Assembly: GCA_900115795.1 (NCBI GenBank)
Contig: FOXT01000009.1
Coordinates: forward strand, 1-64,000
Length of the DNA: 64,000 nucleotides
Origin: Lachnospiraceae bacterium XBB1006
Lineage (GTDB): Bacteria; Bacillota; Clostridia; Lachnospirales; Lachnospiraceae
Direction: 5' to 3'
Numbering within the stretch: position 1 is the stretch's first letter; each line of letters opens with the position of its first letter. Shown here one piece after another: positions 8,462 to 16,562 of the stretch. Both the position numbers and the translations under genes were made by a program. Below the pieces are notes generated by a model, which was given only the letters and a program-made list of their open reading frames with translations, searched no databases and was not told the origin of the DNA.

Positions 8462-9693
8462 AAAAATTAGTGGCTTGTGCGTTGGCAGGGATGCTGACAG
8501 TTAGTGTTCTTGGTAGTGTGGCAGGAAAGAACGTTTATGCGGAAGATGGAAAGACGGTTTATGTGGCCAGTCATCAGATAACCGTGCATACAGAGAGTGA
8601 GACCGATTCGCCGTCAGAAATGATTCCGTACCGAACGGCACTCATTGATACAGGAAATTCTTATGGAACGTGGAAAGAGTTAAACTACAATGGAAAGACG
8701 GTTTGGTGGTATCCTTCTAACGGGGAGTTGAAAGAATCTCTGCCAGAGACCAATTATACCGGAAATAACAAGTATCAAACGAAGGCATTGTCAATTGCAA
8801 AAAAGATTTATACAGAGTGGAAAACGGGATATGGACATAATGCGTCAGATGGAAAGGTGCATTCGGATGGAAAATATTACTTTGACTGTTCCGGATTCGT
8901 GTCCTATGTTATGGATCATGCAATGCAGAGTGAATTACCGGTTTATAACATTTCTGCAGACATTGCTGAGTTGTATAAAACAAAAAATATTTACAACAAA
9001 GGATTTGCCGGTGAGTGTAAAGTGAAGACGGTTTGTGAGGGAACCCTTGATGAGGATAAATTGCAACCCGGCGATGTGTTGTTTTTCACAATCAACGATA
9101 AAGATGGAAAGTGTGATCATTGTGGTTTGTATTTAGGTAATGGTGAGATGATGCACAGTACCCATAATTTCGGTGGAAGTGTTCGCTTGATGCCGATTCA
9201 TGGATTTTATGATCAGGTTGATAAAGATCGAGACATCAATAGATTCATTGCGGCAAAACGTTATCTGCCAACAGCAGTAAAGGCAGCGAATAAGAAGGCT
9301 TATGCGGCAGCCTCCACAACCACGATTTATAAGAACTTTGGAGAAAACGCAAAGAAACTTACATCCATTCGATTAATGAAACCGTTAACGGTTTTGTACA
9401 CTGATAATGGAAACTGGGCATATGTAAAACTGGCAAATGGAAAGAAAGGATTTACCTTACTGGACAATATTTGTACGAATCTGGAAGGAAAAGGTATTTC
9501 CTGTACTGTAAGAAACAATGGACTGAAGCTTTTTACGAAAAAGTCCCAGAGCGCAAAGAGCATTACGTTAAATAAAGGCAAGAAAGTGAGCTTGCGTGGA
9601 CAAAGCGGTAATTATTACAAAGTAAAATATAACGGAAAGTATTATTACATCTATACGCCAAAAAGTATAGCAGATAAATTAACAACGTATTAA
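8458..9693 (+). CDS. Secreted NlpC/P60 hydrolase with SH3-like modules (first copy)
   Basis: 411-residue exported protein. A signal peptide (MKKLVACALAGMLTV, cleavage near VYAED) is followed by an N-terminal SH3-like segment. The NlpC/P60 domain has its catalytic Cys in FDCSGFVSYV (about residue 143) and catalytic His in DHCGLYLGNGEMMHS (about residue 221). One or two further SH3-like repeats lie at the C-terminus (about 275-400, KVSLRGQSGNYYKV). NlpC/P60 enzymes cut or trans-acylate D-Glu-linked peptides in peptidoglycan. Here the enzyme sits inside a polymer export locus and is followed by a paralogue, suggesting processing or attachment of the exported material. It overlaps the nucleotidyltransferase gene by 4 bases. 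Confidence 0.9.
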   Translation: MKKLVACALAGMLTVSVLGSVAGKNVYAEDGKTVYVASHQITVHTESETDSPSEMIPYRTALIDTGNSYGTWKELNYNGKTVWWYPSNGELKESLPETNYTGNNKYQTKALSIAKKIYTEWKTGYGHNASDGKVHSDGKYYFDCSGFVSYVMDHAMQSELPVYNISADIAELYKTKNIYNKGFAGECKVKTVCEGTLDEDKLQPGDVLFFTINDKDGKCDHCGLYLGNGEMMHSTHNFGGSVRLMPIHGFYDQVDKDRDINRFIAAKRYLPTAVKAANKKAYAAASTTTIYKNFGENAKKLTSIRLMKPLTVLYTDNGNWAYVKLANGKKGFTLLDNICTNLEGKGISCTVRNNGLKLFTKKSQSAKSITLNKGKKVSLRGQSGNYYKVKYNGKYYYIYTPKSIADKLTTY

Positions 9694-9709
9694 TAAGGTG
9701 GTAAGCAAC

Positions 9710-11059
9710 GTGATAAAGAGAAATTGGAGATTTAAGATTTTAACATTGGCAATTGCGGGAGCACTTCTGTTTGGAAGTGCTCCTGTGTACGCAGAAACCC
9801 CGGATTTAAACACGGAAGAAGCGCAAGAAGATGGTACGGTGAATCCGGAGGAAGAGACACCCGAAGAACCGGAGATTCATTCCATTCCGATGAAGGTGTG
9901 TGTACGGTCGTTATCGTTGTATCTTGAGCCAAATACGTATGCGGCAAGCATTGCAGTTCCTTATCGTGAAGAGGTGGAAGTGACGGATTATGCGATTCCG
10001 GACGGATCCGCCGAGTGGATTATGGTATACTACAAGGACAACACATACTATATGCAGCGAAATGACGAGACAGAAAGCTTGTCTGCATATATGCCGGAGC
10101 CGGCGTATCGTGGGAATACACCGTATCAGCAGCGTGTCATGGATTTATTAAAAGATATTGTAGAGAATTGGAAAACCCAATATGGACATAATAGTTCTAA
10201 CGGCGTGCCAAACAAGAAAAAGGTATATACATTCGACTGCTCCGGATTAGCGGCGTATACAGCAAATCAGGCAATGCAGCCATTTATGCCGGTATATCGT
10301 CTGTCTACAAGTATTATCAATCTTTACAATATGGATTTGATTTATAACGAAGGATTTGAAAATGAATTGCGGGCAAAAACAGTGTGCAGTGGTACCTTGG
10401 AAGAATCCAAATTAGAGCCGGGCGATGTACTTTTCTTTAACTTATATACCGAGGAAGATGGAACACAGAGTGCAAAGGGATACAACCACTGTGGAATTTA
10501 CATTGGAAACGGAGAAATGGTGCACAGTAGCCATTCTTTTGATGGAAAAGTGCGTGTTATGCCAATCAGCGGAATATATGAGAAAAATTTTGTATTGGCA
10601 AGACGTTATCTGCCGACACAGGTATCAACACTTACAGAGCATTATTATACTACCTTAACCGGAACGAAAATTTATAAAGAGCGAAGCACCGCTTCAAAAG
10701 TAGCGGCAGTGATGCCAATTGAATCCCCGGTAGATGTGATGTGTTTTGGACCGGGTAAGTGGGTATATGTGAAGACTGGTACCGGTGTTTGCGGATTTGT
10801 GATGAAGAAGAATTTATGTAAGAATTTTGCAGAGCAAAACATCATGTGCTATGTACGTACATCGTCTGTAAAACTGTGCCGTCTTTTGACAACGAAAAAA
10901 GACTATATGTATATCAGTCGTGGAGATGTGGTGCAGTACATTGGACGTGTTGGCGCAAGTGATTATTTTGAAGTAAGCTATGCCGGACAGAGGTTTTATA
11001 TTTACAGTAAAAATGGCATTAAGAAGAAATTAAGTACCGGAGTGGTCTATCCGGATTAA
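9710..11059 (+). CDS. Secreted NlpC/P60 hydrolase with SH3-like modules (second copy)
   Basis: About 449-residue paralogue of the preceding protein with the same architecture: signal peptide (IKRNWRFKILTLAIAGALL, cleavage near VYAE), an acidic Glu/Pro-rich linker, an SH3-like segment, an NlpC/P60 core with Cys in FDCSGLAAYT (about residue 171) and His in NHCGIYIGNGEMVHS (about residue 258), then C-terminal SH3-like repeats. The GTG at 9710 is favoured because AAGGTGG lies 8 bases upstream; the GTG at 9698 overlaps that site. The two copies share the distinctive spacing of the core but have diverged strongly in their SH3 parts, so they may act on different substrates. Confidence 0.9.
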   Translation: MIKRNWRFKILTLAIAGALLFGSAPVYAETPDLNTEEAQEDGTVNPEEETPEEPEIHSIPMKVCVRSLSLYLEPNTYAASIAVPYREEVEVTDYAIPDGSAEWIMVYYKDNTYYMQRNDETESLSAYMPEPAYRGNTPYQQRVMDLLKDIVENWKTQYGHNSSNGVPNKKKVYTFDCSGLAAYTANQAMQPFMPVYRLSTSIINLYNMDLIYNEGFENELRAKTVCSGTLEESKLEPGDVLFFNLYTEEDGTQSAKGYNHCGIYIGNGEMVHSSHSFDGKVRVMPISGIYEKNFVLARRYLPTQVSTLTEHYYTTLTGTKIYKERSTASKVAAVMPIESPVDVMCFGPGKWVYVKTGTGVCGFVMKKNLCKNFAEQNIMCYVRTSSVKLCRLLTTKKDYMYISRGDVVQYIGRVGASDYFEVSYAGQRFYIYSKNGIKKKLSTGVVYPD

Positions 11060-11068
11060 AAGTTTTGC

Positions 11069-11097
11069 TTTTCAATATGGATAAAGTGTGGTAAAAT
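11069..11097 (+). promoter_or_regulatory. Promoter upstream of the triple ATP-grasp gene
   Basis: TTTTCA at 11069-11074, a 17-base spacer and TAAAAT at 11092-11097, preceded by TGG (extended -10). It lies 39 bases before the start codon in the 77-base gap after the second NlpC/P60 gene. It is moderately good and would allow separate expression of the last three genes. Confidence 0.45.
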
Positions 11098-11136
11098 TTA
11101 TAGATTGTAAAAGCATGAACCAAAGGAGTGAAAAAT

Positions 11137-14043
11137 ATGTCTAAGGCGAGTAGACGTAATGACCTATATGAAGACCAGAAAGAGGCCCTTCAATATTGGA
11201 AGGGGAAGGTTAAGAAGAATAAGAAATCAGGGGAAGCAGTAGCCAATCAGACATTGTATTACAAGAAGGGATTTTTGCCGGGAACAATTCAGGATTTGGA
11301 TATTACCGGCGATGCGTATTTAAAGTATATATCATTACGCGATTACTATCAGGTAATTTATTCCGGATTCGAGTCATCAAAGTTATTAAAGAGTAGCATT
11401 AACCGTGTAAGCTATGAATTGAGAGACAAGAGCTATTCCTACAGTATTCGCGTATATTTACGTAAGTCGGTGGGACAACTTCCGACGATTTTGGACGCGT
11501 TCATTTATGATGGAACAACCGGCACGTATGTAGAGCGCGTGGATATGGACAAGAATATTAAGACCAAAGAAGCAGGTTTTACGAAGGAAGATTTCGTAGA
11601 GGTGTATCGACGAATTGGACAGGTTTTACAGGAAGATGAGTCGGTACGATTTACCGCGTTTGAATATGTGAAGGTGGAAGGAAAGGTTCTTTTGAATCAA
11701 ATGTTCCTTTTGCCACCTTATCCAACGGGTATTGGATTTCATGAGGATGCCAATGAGTATTTGATGGGAATTCGCAAGAAACAGATTTGGACATTCAAGC
11801 GGTATCGCAAGAGTAAGTTTAGCAGAAGATGGCATCGTCTGTTTTTTAATTTCACACGATTGCGTCTTGTTTCTCGCGGATTTACGGCGAAACGTGCGGA
11901 AATTTGGTTGTTGAATAAGGCTGTAGATGCGGAAGTCATGAAGTATGAGCCGGGAAGCATGCGAAGAGCAGCATATCGTAGTGGGTATACCTTAGAGGCT
12001 GCTAAGAAGCTTCAGATTACGGCGAAAGACGGGGCGCAGTATATTTCTGAGAAGGACTACTACAAGTTGATTCCAATCAATTTGAAATACCAGAAGTGGA
12101 TTGCAACACTGCCGACGATTTATTATGTATTTAAGCCGTTTAGAGAGTATATGGCAGAGTTCTATTATCATGTTATGCCACGTGACGGGAAGGCTTTGTT
12201 TATTCCGTATGCAAATCAAACGGAATCGGATGACTACTATAAGCAGATTAAGGCTCTTTTGGAAGAAAAAGGAAGTATTTCCGTTGTAAACACCTATGGA
12301 AAACGTATCGTAGATTTCCATTATGTGGATGGAAAGTATTTTGCAGGTAACAAAGAAGTAGACTATATTTATATTTGGAAATACATTACCAAGGCGAAAG
12401 ATGAATTGCTGTTAGTGGAGACGGTGGATGATTCTTATAACAAACATGGTTCCGGAGCAATGCGAAAGGCACCGAAACTATTCCTGTACGTTTATAATCG
12501 CAATGGACAGGGTGCAGCAATTGGAGGCGCAAGTTTGCGCATTTATAACGAACTGGGATTCTATCATTCCTACGAAGTAGATTTTAAGAAGGGATGCTAT
12601 AAGGATCGCAATGGCAAGTATGTTCCGGTGGAGCGTTGGGAAGAAGTAAGCGATTTAGTGGAACGGATTGGACGACATGTACCACAGCTTGAATTCTTTG
12701 GTATGGAGATGCTTTTGCGACAGGACGGTATTCAGATAAAGAACATGCTGAATCATCCGGACTATCGTACCGATGCGCGTTTTTCTGATGAGCTGGTTGC
12801 ATTCTTCAAAGAAAAAGCAAACGAAAAGAATGCCTTTTACGGAAGCACCGGTAATGCCACAGAACGTGGAAAAAATACCGGAAAACGTCGCTTCAAGCAT
12901 CGTATGGCACAACTATTTTATCCAAAGGGATTGGTGCCATACATTAGTGTAACCTGGCCGCGCGATATTTGTAAGGATTTCTTTAACAATAAGGATTGCG
13001 ATTTTAAGACAAAAATATGGGCTTACAGACATGGATTTTTGTCCTATCGTTTGGCGCAATATGGTATCACCAAGGAAAATTGGGAAGATTATATCTCTGA
13101 TTTTGAATATAAGTGGTTACGTCATATCAACCCTTATTATAAGACATGGATGGAAGATAAGATTACACTGAAGTACATTGCAAACCGTTATAATCAGTAT
13201 TTCCCTGAGTACTATTATCATGTTATATGTAAGAACGGGGAAATGAATATTATTCCGTTGATGGATTGTCCGGAAGGAAAGGATAAGACGTTAACATCCA
13301 TCATTGATTTGGTAAAGGAGAAGGGATCCATGGCATTTAAGCCGGATGAAGGATCTCACGGAGATGGATTTTTCCGTTGCGACTATAAAGATGGCCAGTT
13401 CTTTATAAATTATGAGCCGTGTACGGAACAGGATATTATTGACCGATTGTCCGTAAATGACAGTGCACATATCGTAACGGAATATATTCAAATGCACCCG
13501 CAGTTAAAGGAAATTTATCCGGGAGCAGTGAATACCATTCGTATGATTGTGTTTAAACGGGATGGCGTGCATCCGGAAATCGGAAATTCCTATATTCGTA
13601 TTGGAACGTCAAAGACGGGAGCCATTGATAACATTTCTGCCGGCGGTATGTTTGCAACCATCAACAGCGAAACCGGTGCATACGGAAATGCAAAGCTTTT
13701 TGTGGATGGAGATATTCACGATTGTGAACGGCATCCGGATACCAATGTTTTGATTGAAGGAACCATTCCGAATTGGGAATTAACCAAGAAACTGGTACTG
13801 GATATTGCCAGTGAAATTAAAGAGTTAGAGTGGTTTGGTTTTGACCTTGCGGTTACGGAAAATGGAATTAAGATTCCGGAGATTAACCGTTCTCCGGATT
13901 ATCCGAAGATGGAATGTTATACGAGACCAACCATTGATTATTTGCTTTACAAGTTGGATGAGAAGAAGAAACGATTTGGTTTTGACCGTCATCCAAATCA
14001 TACACTGGTACACTTGCCTTATCGTGAGCGACCGGTAAAATAG
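11137..14043 (+). CDS. Giant ATP-grasp protein with three tandem ATP-grasp-like units
   Basis: About 968 residues. The last third (about 600-960) is a complete ATP-grasp domain of the sugar-transfer-associated type: SMAFKPDEGSHGDGF (ATP-binding Lys and Gly loop, about 729), VNTIRMIVF, and WFGFDLAVTENGIKIPEIN (metal ligands, about 901). The middle third (about 250-550) repeats the same order (YYHV, IPYA, GSISVV, WEEV, FFGMEMLLRQDGIQIKN), but the Lys-Pro and Gly-rich loop are lost. The first 200 residues look like a third, more eroded C-terminal half (SIRVYLRK ... RFTAFEYVKVEGKVLLNQ). So only one site is likely active. The ATG at 11137 has AAAGGAG 8 bases upstream. The degenerate units may bind substrate or scaffold. 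Two other ATP-grasp genes share the locus. Confidence 0.85.
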   Translation: MSKASRRNDLYEDQKEALQYWKGKVKKNKKSGEAVANQTLYYKKGFLPGTIQDLDITGDAYLKYISLRDYYQVIYSGFESSKLLKSSINRVSYELRDKSYSYSIRVYLRKSVGQLPTILDAFIYDGTTGTYVERVDMDKNIKTKEAGFTKEDFVEVYRRIGQVLQEDESVRFTAFEYVKVEGKVLLNQMFLLPPYPTGIGFHEDANEYLMGIRKKQIWTFKRYRKSKFSRRWHRLFFNFTRLRLVSRGFTAKRAEIWLLNKAVDAEVMKYEPGSMRRAAYRSGYTLEAAKKLQITAKDGAQYISEKDYYKLIPINLKYQKWIATLPTIYYVFKPFREYMAEFYYHVMPRDGKALFIPYANQTESDDYYKQIKALLEEKGSISVVNTYGKRIVDFHYVDGKYFAGNKEVDYIYIWKYITKAKDELLLVETVDDSYNKHGSGAMRKAPKLFLYVYNRNGQGAAIGGASLRIYNELGFYHSYEVDFKKGCYKDRNGKYVPVERWEEVSDLVERIGRHVPQLEFFGMEMLLRQDGIQIKNMLNHPDYRTDARFSDELVAFFKEKANEKNAFYGSTGNATERGKNTGKRRFKHRMAQLFYPKGLVPYISVTWPRDICKDFFNNKDCDFKTKIWAYRHGFLSYRLAQYGITKENWEDYISDFEYKWLRHINPYYKTWMEDKITLKYIANRYNQYFPEYYYHVICKNGEMNIIPLMDCPEGKDKTLTSIIDLVKEKGSMAFKPDEGSHGDGFFRCDYKDGQFFINYEPCTEQDIIDRLSVNDSAHIVTEYIQMHPQLKEIYPGAVNTIRMIVFKRDGVHPEIGNSYIRIGTSKTGAIDNISAGGMFATINSETGAYGNAKLFVDGDIHDCERHPDTNVLIEGTIPNWELTKKLVLDIASEIKELEWFGFDLAVTENGIKIPEINRSPDYPKMECYTRPTIDYLLYKLDEKKKRFGFDRHPNHTLVHLPYRERPVK

Positions 14044-14056
14044 GGACTGGGTGGAT

Positions 14057-15376
14057 ATGAAAAAGAGCGAAACGAGCATGTATGTGGAGATTATAGCAGA
14101 GCAGCTTGGCATTTGTCAGGCTGAAGTTGAGGAACGCATTGCACATGCAAGGAAAGTGTATCATATTCCGTTGAAATATTATGCAAATCACCGTCTGTAC
14201 CTTGCAGACGGTGATGAAACGTTAAAGATGCATGAAGAGCGTATGATAGCAGAGCGGGAGAAGATAACAAAGCGATTATCGAAGATAACGGGGTGGACAT
14301 TGGACCAGGCACAAGCCTATCTGCTTCATATAACCAATACATTTCATATTACAGGGAAAGAAGTTATGGACAGTCTTCTTTACGAGAAGACAGATGAAGA
14401 GATTGCAGCTTGGAAAGAAGAAAAACTGGCACGGGCACAGGCGCGAATTACGCGTATTCAGGAAAAGACCGGATGGAGTGAATACGAAGTGCGAAAGCAT
14501 ATGGCAAAGTGCAAAGCAGTTTTTGGCATCGCGATGGCGAATTACGAGAATACCCGTTGTTATGAGTTGACGGATGCAGAACTTTCTACGTATGCAAACC
14601 TGGAGGATAGCCGTAGACTCTGTGAGAAGTATATTACCGTGGATACGGATGTGCTGAAGGATAAACAGCTGTTTAATGAGACATACAGGGAATTTCTGGG
14701 AAGAGATTTCTGGGTAAACCGCGACAGTGATTATGCTTCCTTTAAGAAGTTTCTCAGATGGAAACGGGAAGTGTTTTGTAAGCCCATCGATTTGTTTGGC
14801 GCTCATGGAGTATTTAAAAAGCGGGTACCCTTTGGAAGAAAGAAAGAACTGTATGCGTTTTTCGAACGGGAACCTAAGATGCTGGTGGAAGAGGTAATTA
14901 AGCAGCATCCGGAGATGGCTGCATTTTACGATGGAAGCATTAATACCGTTCGTGTATTTACGATTCTGAAGGATGATCGGTTTGATGCATTCGCTGCGTT
15001 TGTACGGTTCGGCGTAGGCGGAATCGCTGATAATGTATCAGCCGGTGGAATTGCCTGCGGTGTGGATCCGGTAAGTGGCGAGATTATTACACCTGCAGTA
15101 GGAAATGAAGGGATTTTATATCAGAAGCATCCGCTAACCGGAAAGAGATTTGAAGGATTCCGAATTCCGTATTGGCAGGAGATATTAACATTGACAGAAC
15201 AGGCACTTCGAAAAGTGGATGGCGTCAATTACGTTGGCTGGGATGTAGCAATTACGAAGCGAGGTCCTATTTTGGTAGAAGGAAATAACGTTCCATGTTT
15301 AAGTATCTACCAAAGCCTGTTTGCCTATCGTAAAGAGGGACGAAAATTCACCTATGCGAAGTACCTTGAAGAATAG
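14057..15376 (+). CDS. ATP-grasp protein with N-terminal helical repeats
   Basis: About 439 residues. The first 190 or so hold three helical repeats of roughly 55 residues with a shared pattern (ITGWTLDQAQAYLLHI, KTGWSEYEVRKHMAKC, EQLGICQAEVEERIAHA), possibly a substrate- or partner-docking module. The ATP-grasp domain follows: VFCKPIDLFGAHGV (about 238), INTVRVFTI and YVGWDVAITKRGPILVEGNN (about 400), with Lys, Asp and Glu-x-Asn all intact. The start is uncertain: the ATG at 14057 or an in-frame GTG at 14051 with AGGGA 4 bases upstream. It lies 13 bases after the triple ATP-grasp gene and 17 before the permease. Confidence 0.82.
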   Translation: MKKSETSMYVEIIAEQLGICQAEVEERIAHARKVYHIPLKYYANHRLYLADGDETLKMHEERMIAEREKITKRLSKITGWTLDQAQAYLLHITNTFHITGKEVMDSLLYEKTDEEIAAWKEEKLARAQARITRIQEKTGWSEYEVRKHMAKCKAVFGIAMANYENTRCYELTDAELSTYANLEDSRRLCEKYITVDTDVLKDKQLFNETYREFLGRDFWVNRDSDYASFKKFLRWKREVFCKPIDLFGAHGVFKKRVPFGRKKELYAFFEREPKMLVEEVIKQHPEMAAFYDGSINTVRVFTILKDDRFDAFAAFVRFGVGGIADNVSAGGIACGVDPVSGEIITPAVGNEGILYQKHPLTGKRFEGFRIPYWQEILTLTEQALRKVDGVNYVGWDVAITKRGPILVEGNNVPCLSIYQSLFAYRKEGRKFTYAKYLEE

Positions 15377-15393
15377 AAATTGAGGAAAGTATC

Positions 15394-16200
15394 ATGAATA
15401 CATTGAAAACAATTGTAAATGATCATATTGCATTTCGGCATCAAATTGGAAAATTGGCGCTGACAGATTTGAAAAAGGAATATAAGGGAGCGTTGCTAGG
15501 ACCGTTCTGGCTGTTCTTAAAACCGGCGATTCGTATCTTTGTATACTATTTTGCATTTGCCATTGGACTTCGACAGGGATCACCAATTGAAGGATATCCG
15601 AAGTTCTTGTGGTTGTTGGCAGGATTGATTCCCTGGTTCTTTATGCAGAGTATGTTGCCGGGGGGATCAAATTCTTTAAGACGTTATACGTATTTGATTA
15701 CCAAGATAAAATATCCGATTTGTACCATCCCGACCTTTGTGAATTTGTCTGAATTCCTGATTCACTGCATGTTGGTGGCAGTAACGATTATTATATTCAT
15801 GCTGTTTGGCTACATGCCGGATATCTATTATTTACAATTGCCACTTTATATGTTGATGATGTTTATGTTTTTCAACAGTTGGGCGTTGTTCGCGGGAATG
15901 CTGGGTGCGATTAGCAGGGACTTTCATAATTTTATAAAGTCCATTACCATTGCGTTTTTCTGGTTATCCGGAATTCTGTATGCCGCAGATAAGATTGAGA
16001 TTCAATGGTTGCGCCGGTTGATGTTGTGGAATCCGGTAACCATTATTGTAAATGGTTTCCGTAATTGCTTGATTTACAAAACATGGTTCTGGCATACGCC
16101 AAGACAGATGCGCAATTTCATTATATTGTATTGCTTGCTGACAGGAATGGCACTGTGGGCGTACCGGAAACTTTACAAGGATATTCCGGATGTGTTGTAG
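15394..16200 (+). CDS. ABC-2 exporter permease, TagG/Wzm-like
   Basis: 268-residue membrane subunit of a polysaccharide or teichoic-acid exporter. It begins with a cytoplasmic interface helix and LALTDLKKEYKGALLGPFWLFLKP, the characteristic RDLK.RY..s.LG..W.ll.P-type element of Wzm/TagG permeases. Six hydrophobic segments follow, and it ends with NPVTIIVNGFRNCLIY, also family-typical. It is the only ABC-2 permease here and so the probable partner of the ATPase at 4807-5592, about 10 kb upstream. Its last 12 bases, including the stop, are part of a 19-bp tandem duplication. Confidence 0.92.
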   Translation: MNTLKTIVNDHIAFRHQIGKLALTDLKKEYKGALLGPFWLFLKPAIRIFVYYFAFAIGLRQGSPIEGYPKFLWLLAGLIPWFFMQSMLPGGSNSLRRYTYLITKIKYPICTIPTFVNLSEFLIHCMLVAVTIIIFMLFGYMPDIYYLQLPLYMLMMFMFFNSWALFAGMLGAISRDFHNFIKSITIAFFWLSGILYAADKIEIQWLRRLMLWNPVTIIVNGFRNCLIYKTWFWHTPRQMRNFIILYCLLTGMALWAYRKLYKDIPDVL

Positions 16201-16226
16201 TGTTAAAGATGTGTTGTAGTGTTAAA
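16189..16226 (+). repeat. Perfect 19-bp tandem duplication at the permease stop
   Basis: GATGTGTTGTAGTGTTAAA occurs twice head to tail (16189-16207 and 16208-16226). The first copy contains the stop codon of the exporter permease; the second repeats those coding bases beyond it. It lies directly beside a palindromic element and looks like a recent replication-slippage or target duplication event. Confidence 0.9.
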
Positions 16227-16231
16227 TAAGC

Positions 16232-16344
16232 AGTGATTCATTCATTGACTGAGCGCTTGCGCTCGTACAAGACGTAGCGGTACATAAGCATCGAAGATGC
16301 TAAGTACCGACGTCTTGTAAAGTCAGTCAATTGAATGAATCACT
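16232..16344. repeat. 113-bp multi-arm palindromic element
   Basis: An outer stem joins AGTGATTCATTCATTGACTGA (16232 onward) to its near-perfect complement ending at 16344, with one extra base. Inside are two arms: GAGCGC-tt-GCGCTC (16251-16264) and a longer arm in which TACAAGACG/CGTCTTGTA, CGGTAC/GTACCG and AGCATC/GATGCT nest around GAA. The result is a three-way, cruciform-like structure. There is no U-run, so it is not a simple terminator. It resembles a miniature inverted-repeat or REP-type element, or a structured RNA in the 3' region of the surface locus. No ORF or transposase is linked to it. Confidence 0.75.
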
Positions 16345-16562
16345 ACTCAAACACTGCAACGCATCGCGGAAGGCACGTGAGAATGCCGCGGCTTCCAATG
16401 TTTTTTGTATTACCTGCAAAGGCGGAGGAGGACTTTGGCTGCCGTCAGTACTTAGGTGGTCGCGTCAGGGAGCACCTTATGTACTGCTACGGCAGGCATG
16501 GAGCGCGAGCGTTCCGACGAATCCTTTGCAGGGAATATAGAAATGACATTGGGGGACACGAC
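16345..16562 (+). other. GC-rich intergenic stretch before the response regulator
   Basis: About 218 bases with visibly higher G+C than the flanking genes, open in two frames but without a plausible ribosome site or recognisable protein. It may be the rest of the repeat element that begins at 16232. I see no good promoter in it. Confidence 0.35.

Noticed and set aside
16335-16562. N-terminal extension of the response regulator
   Set aside because: The frame is open but GC-rich, begins inside the palindromic element and has no ribosome site; the ATG at 16563 has GGGGGA at proper distance and starts at the canonical receiver-domain sequence.
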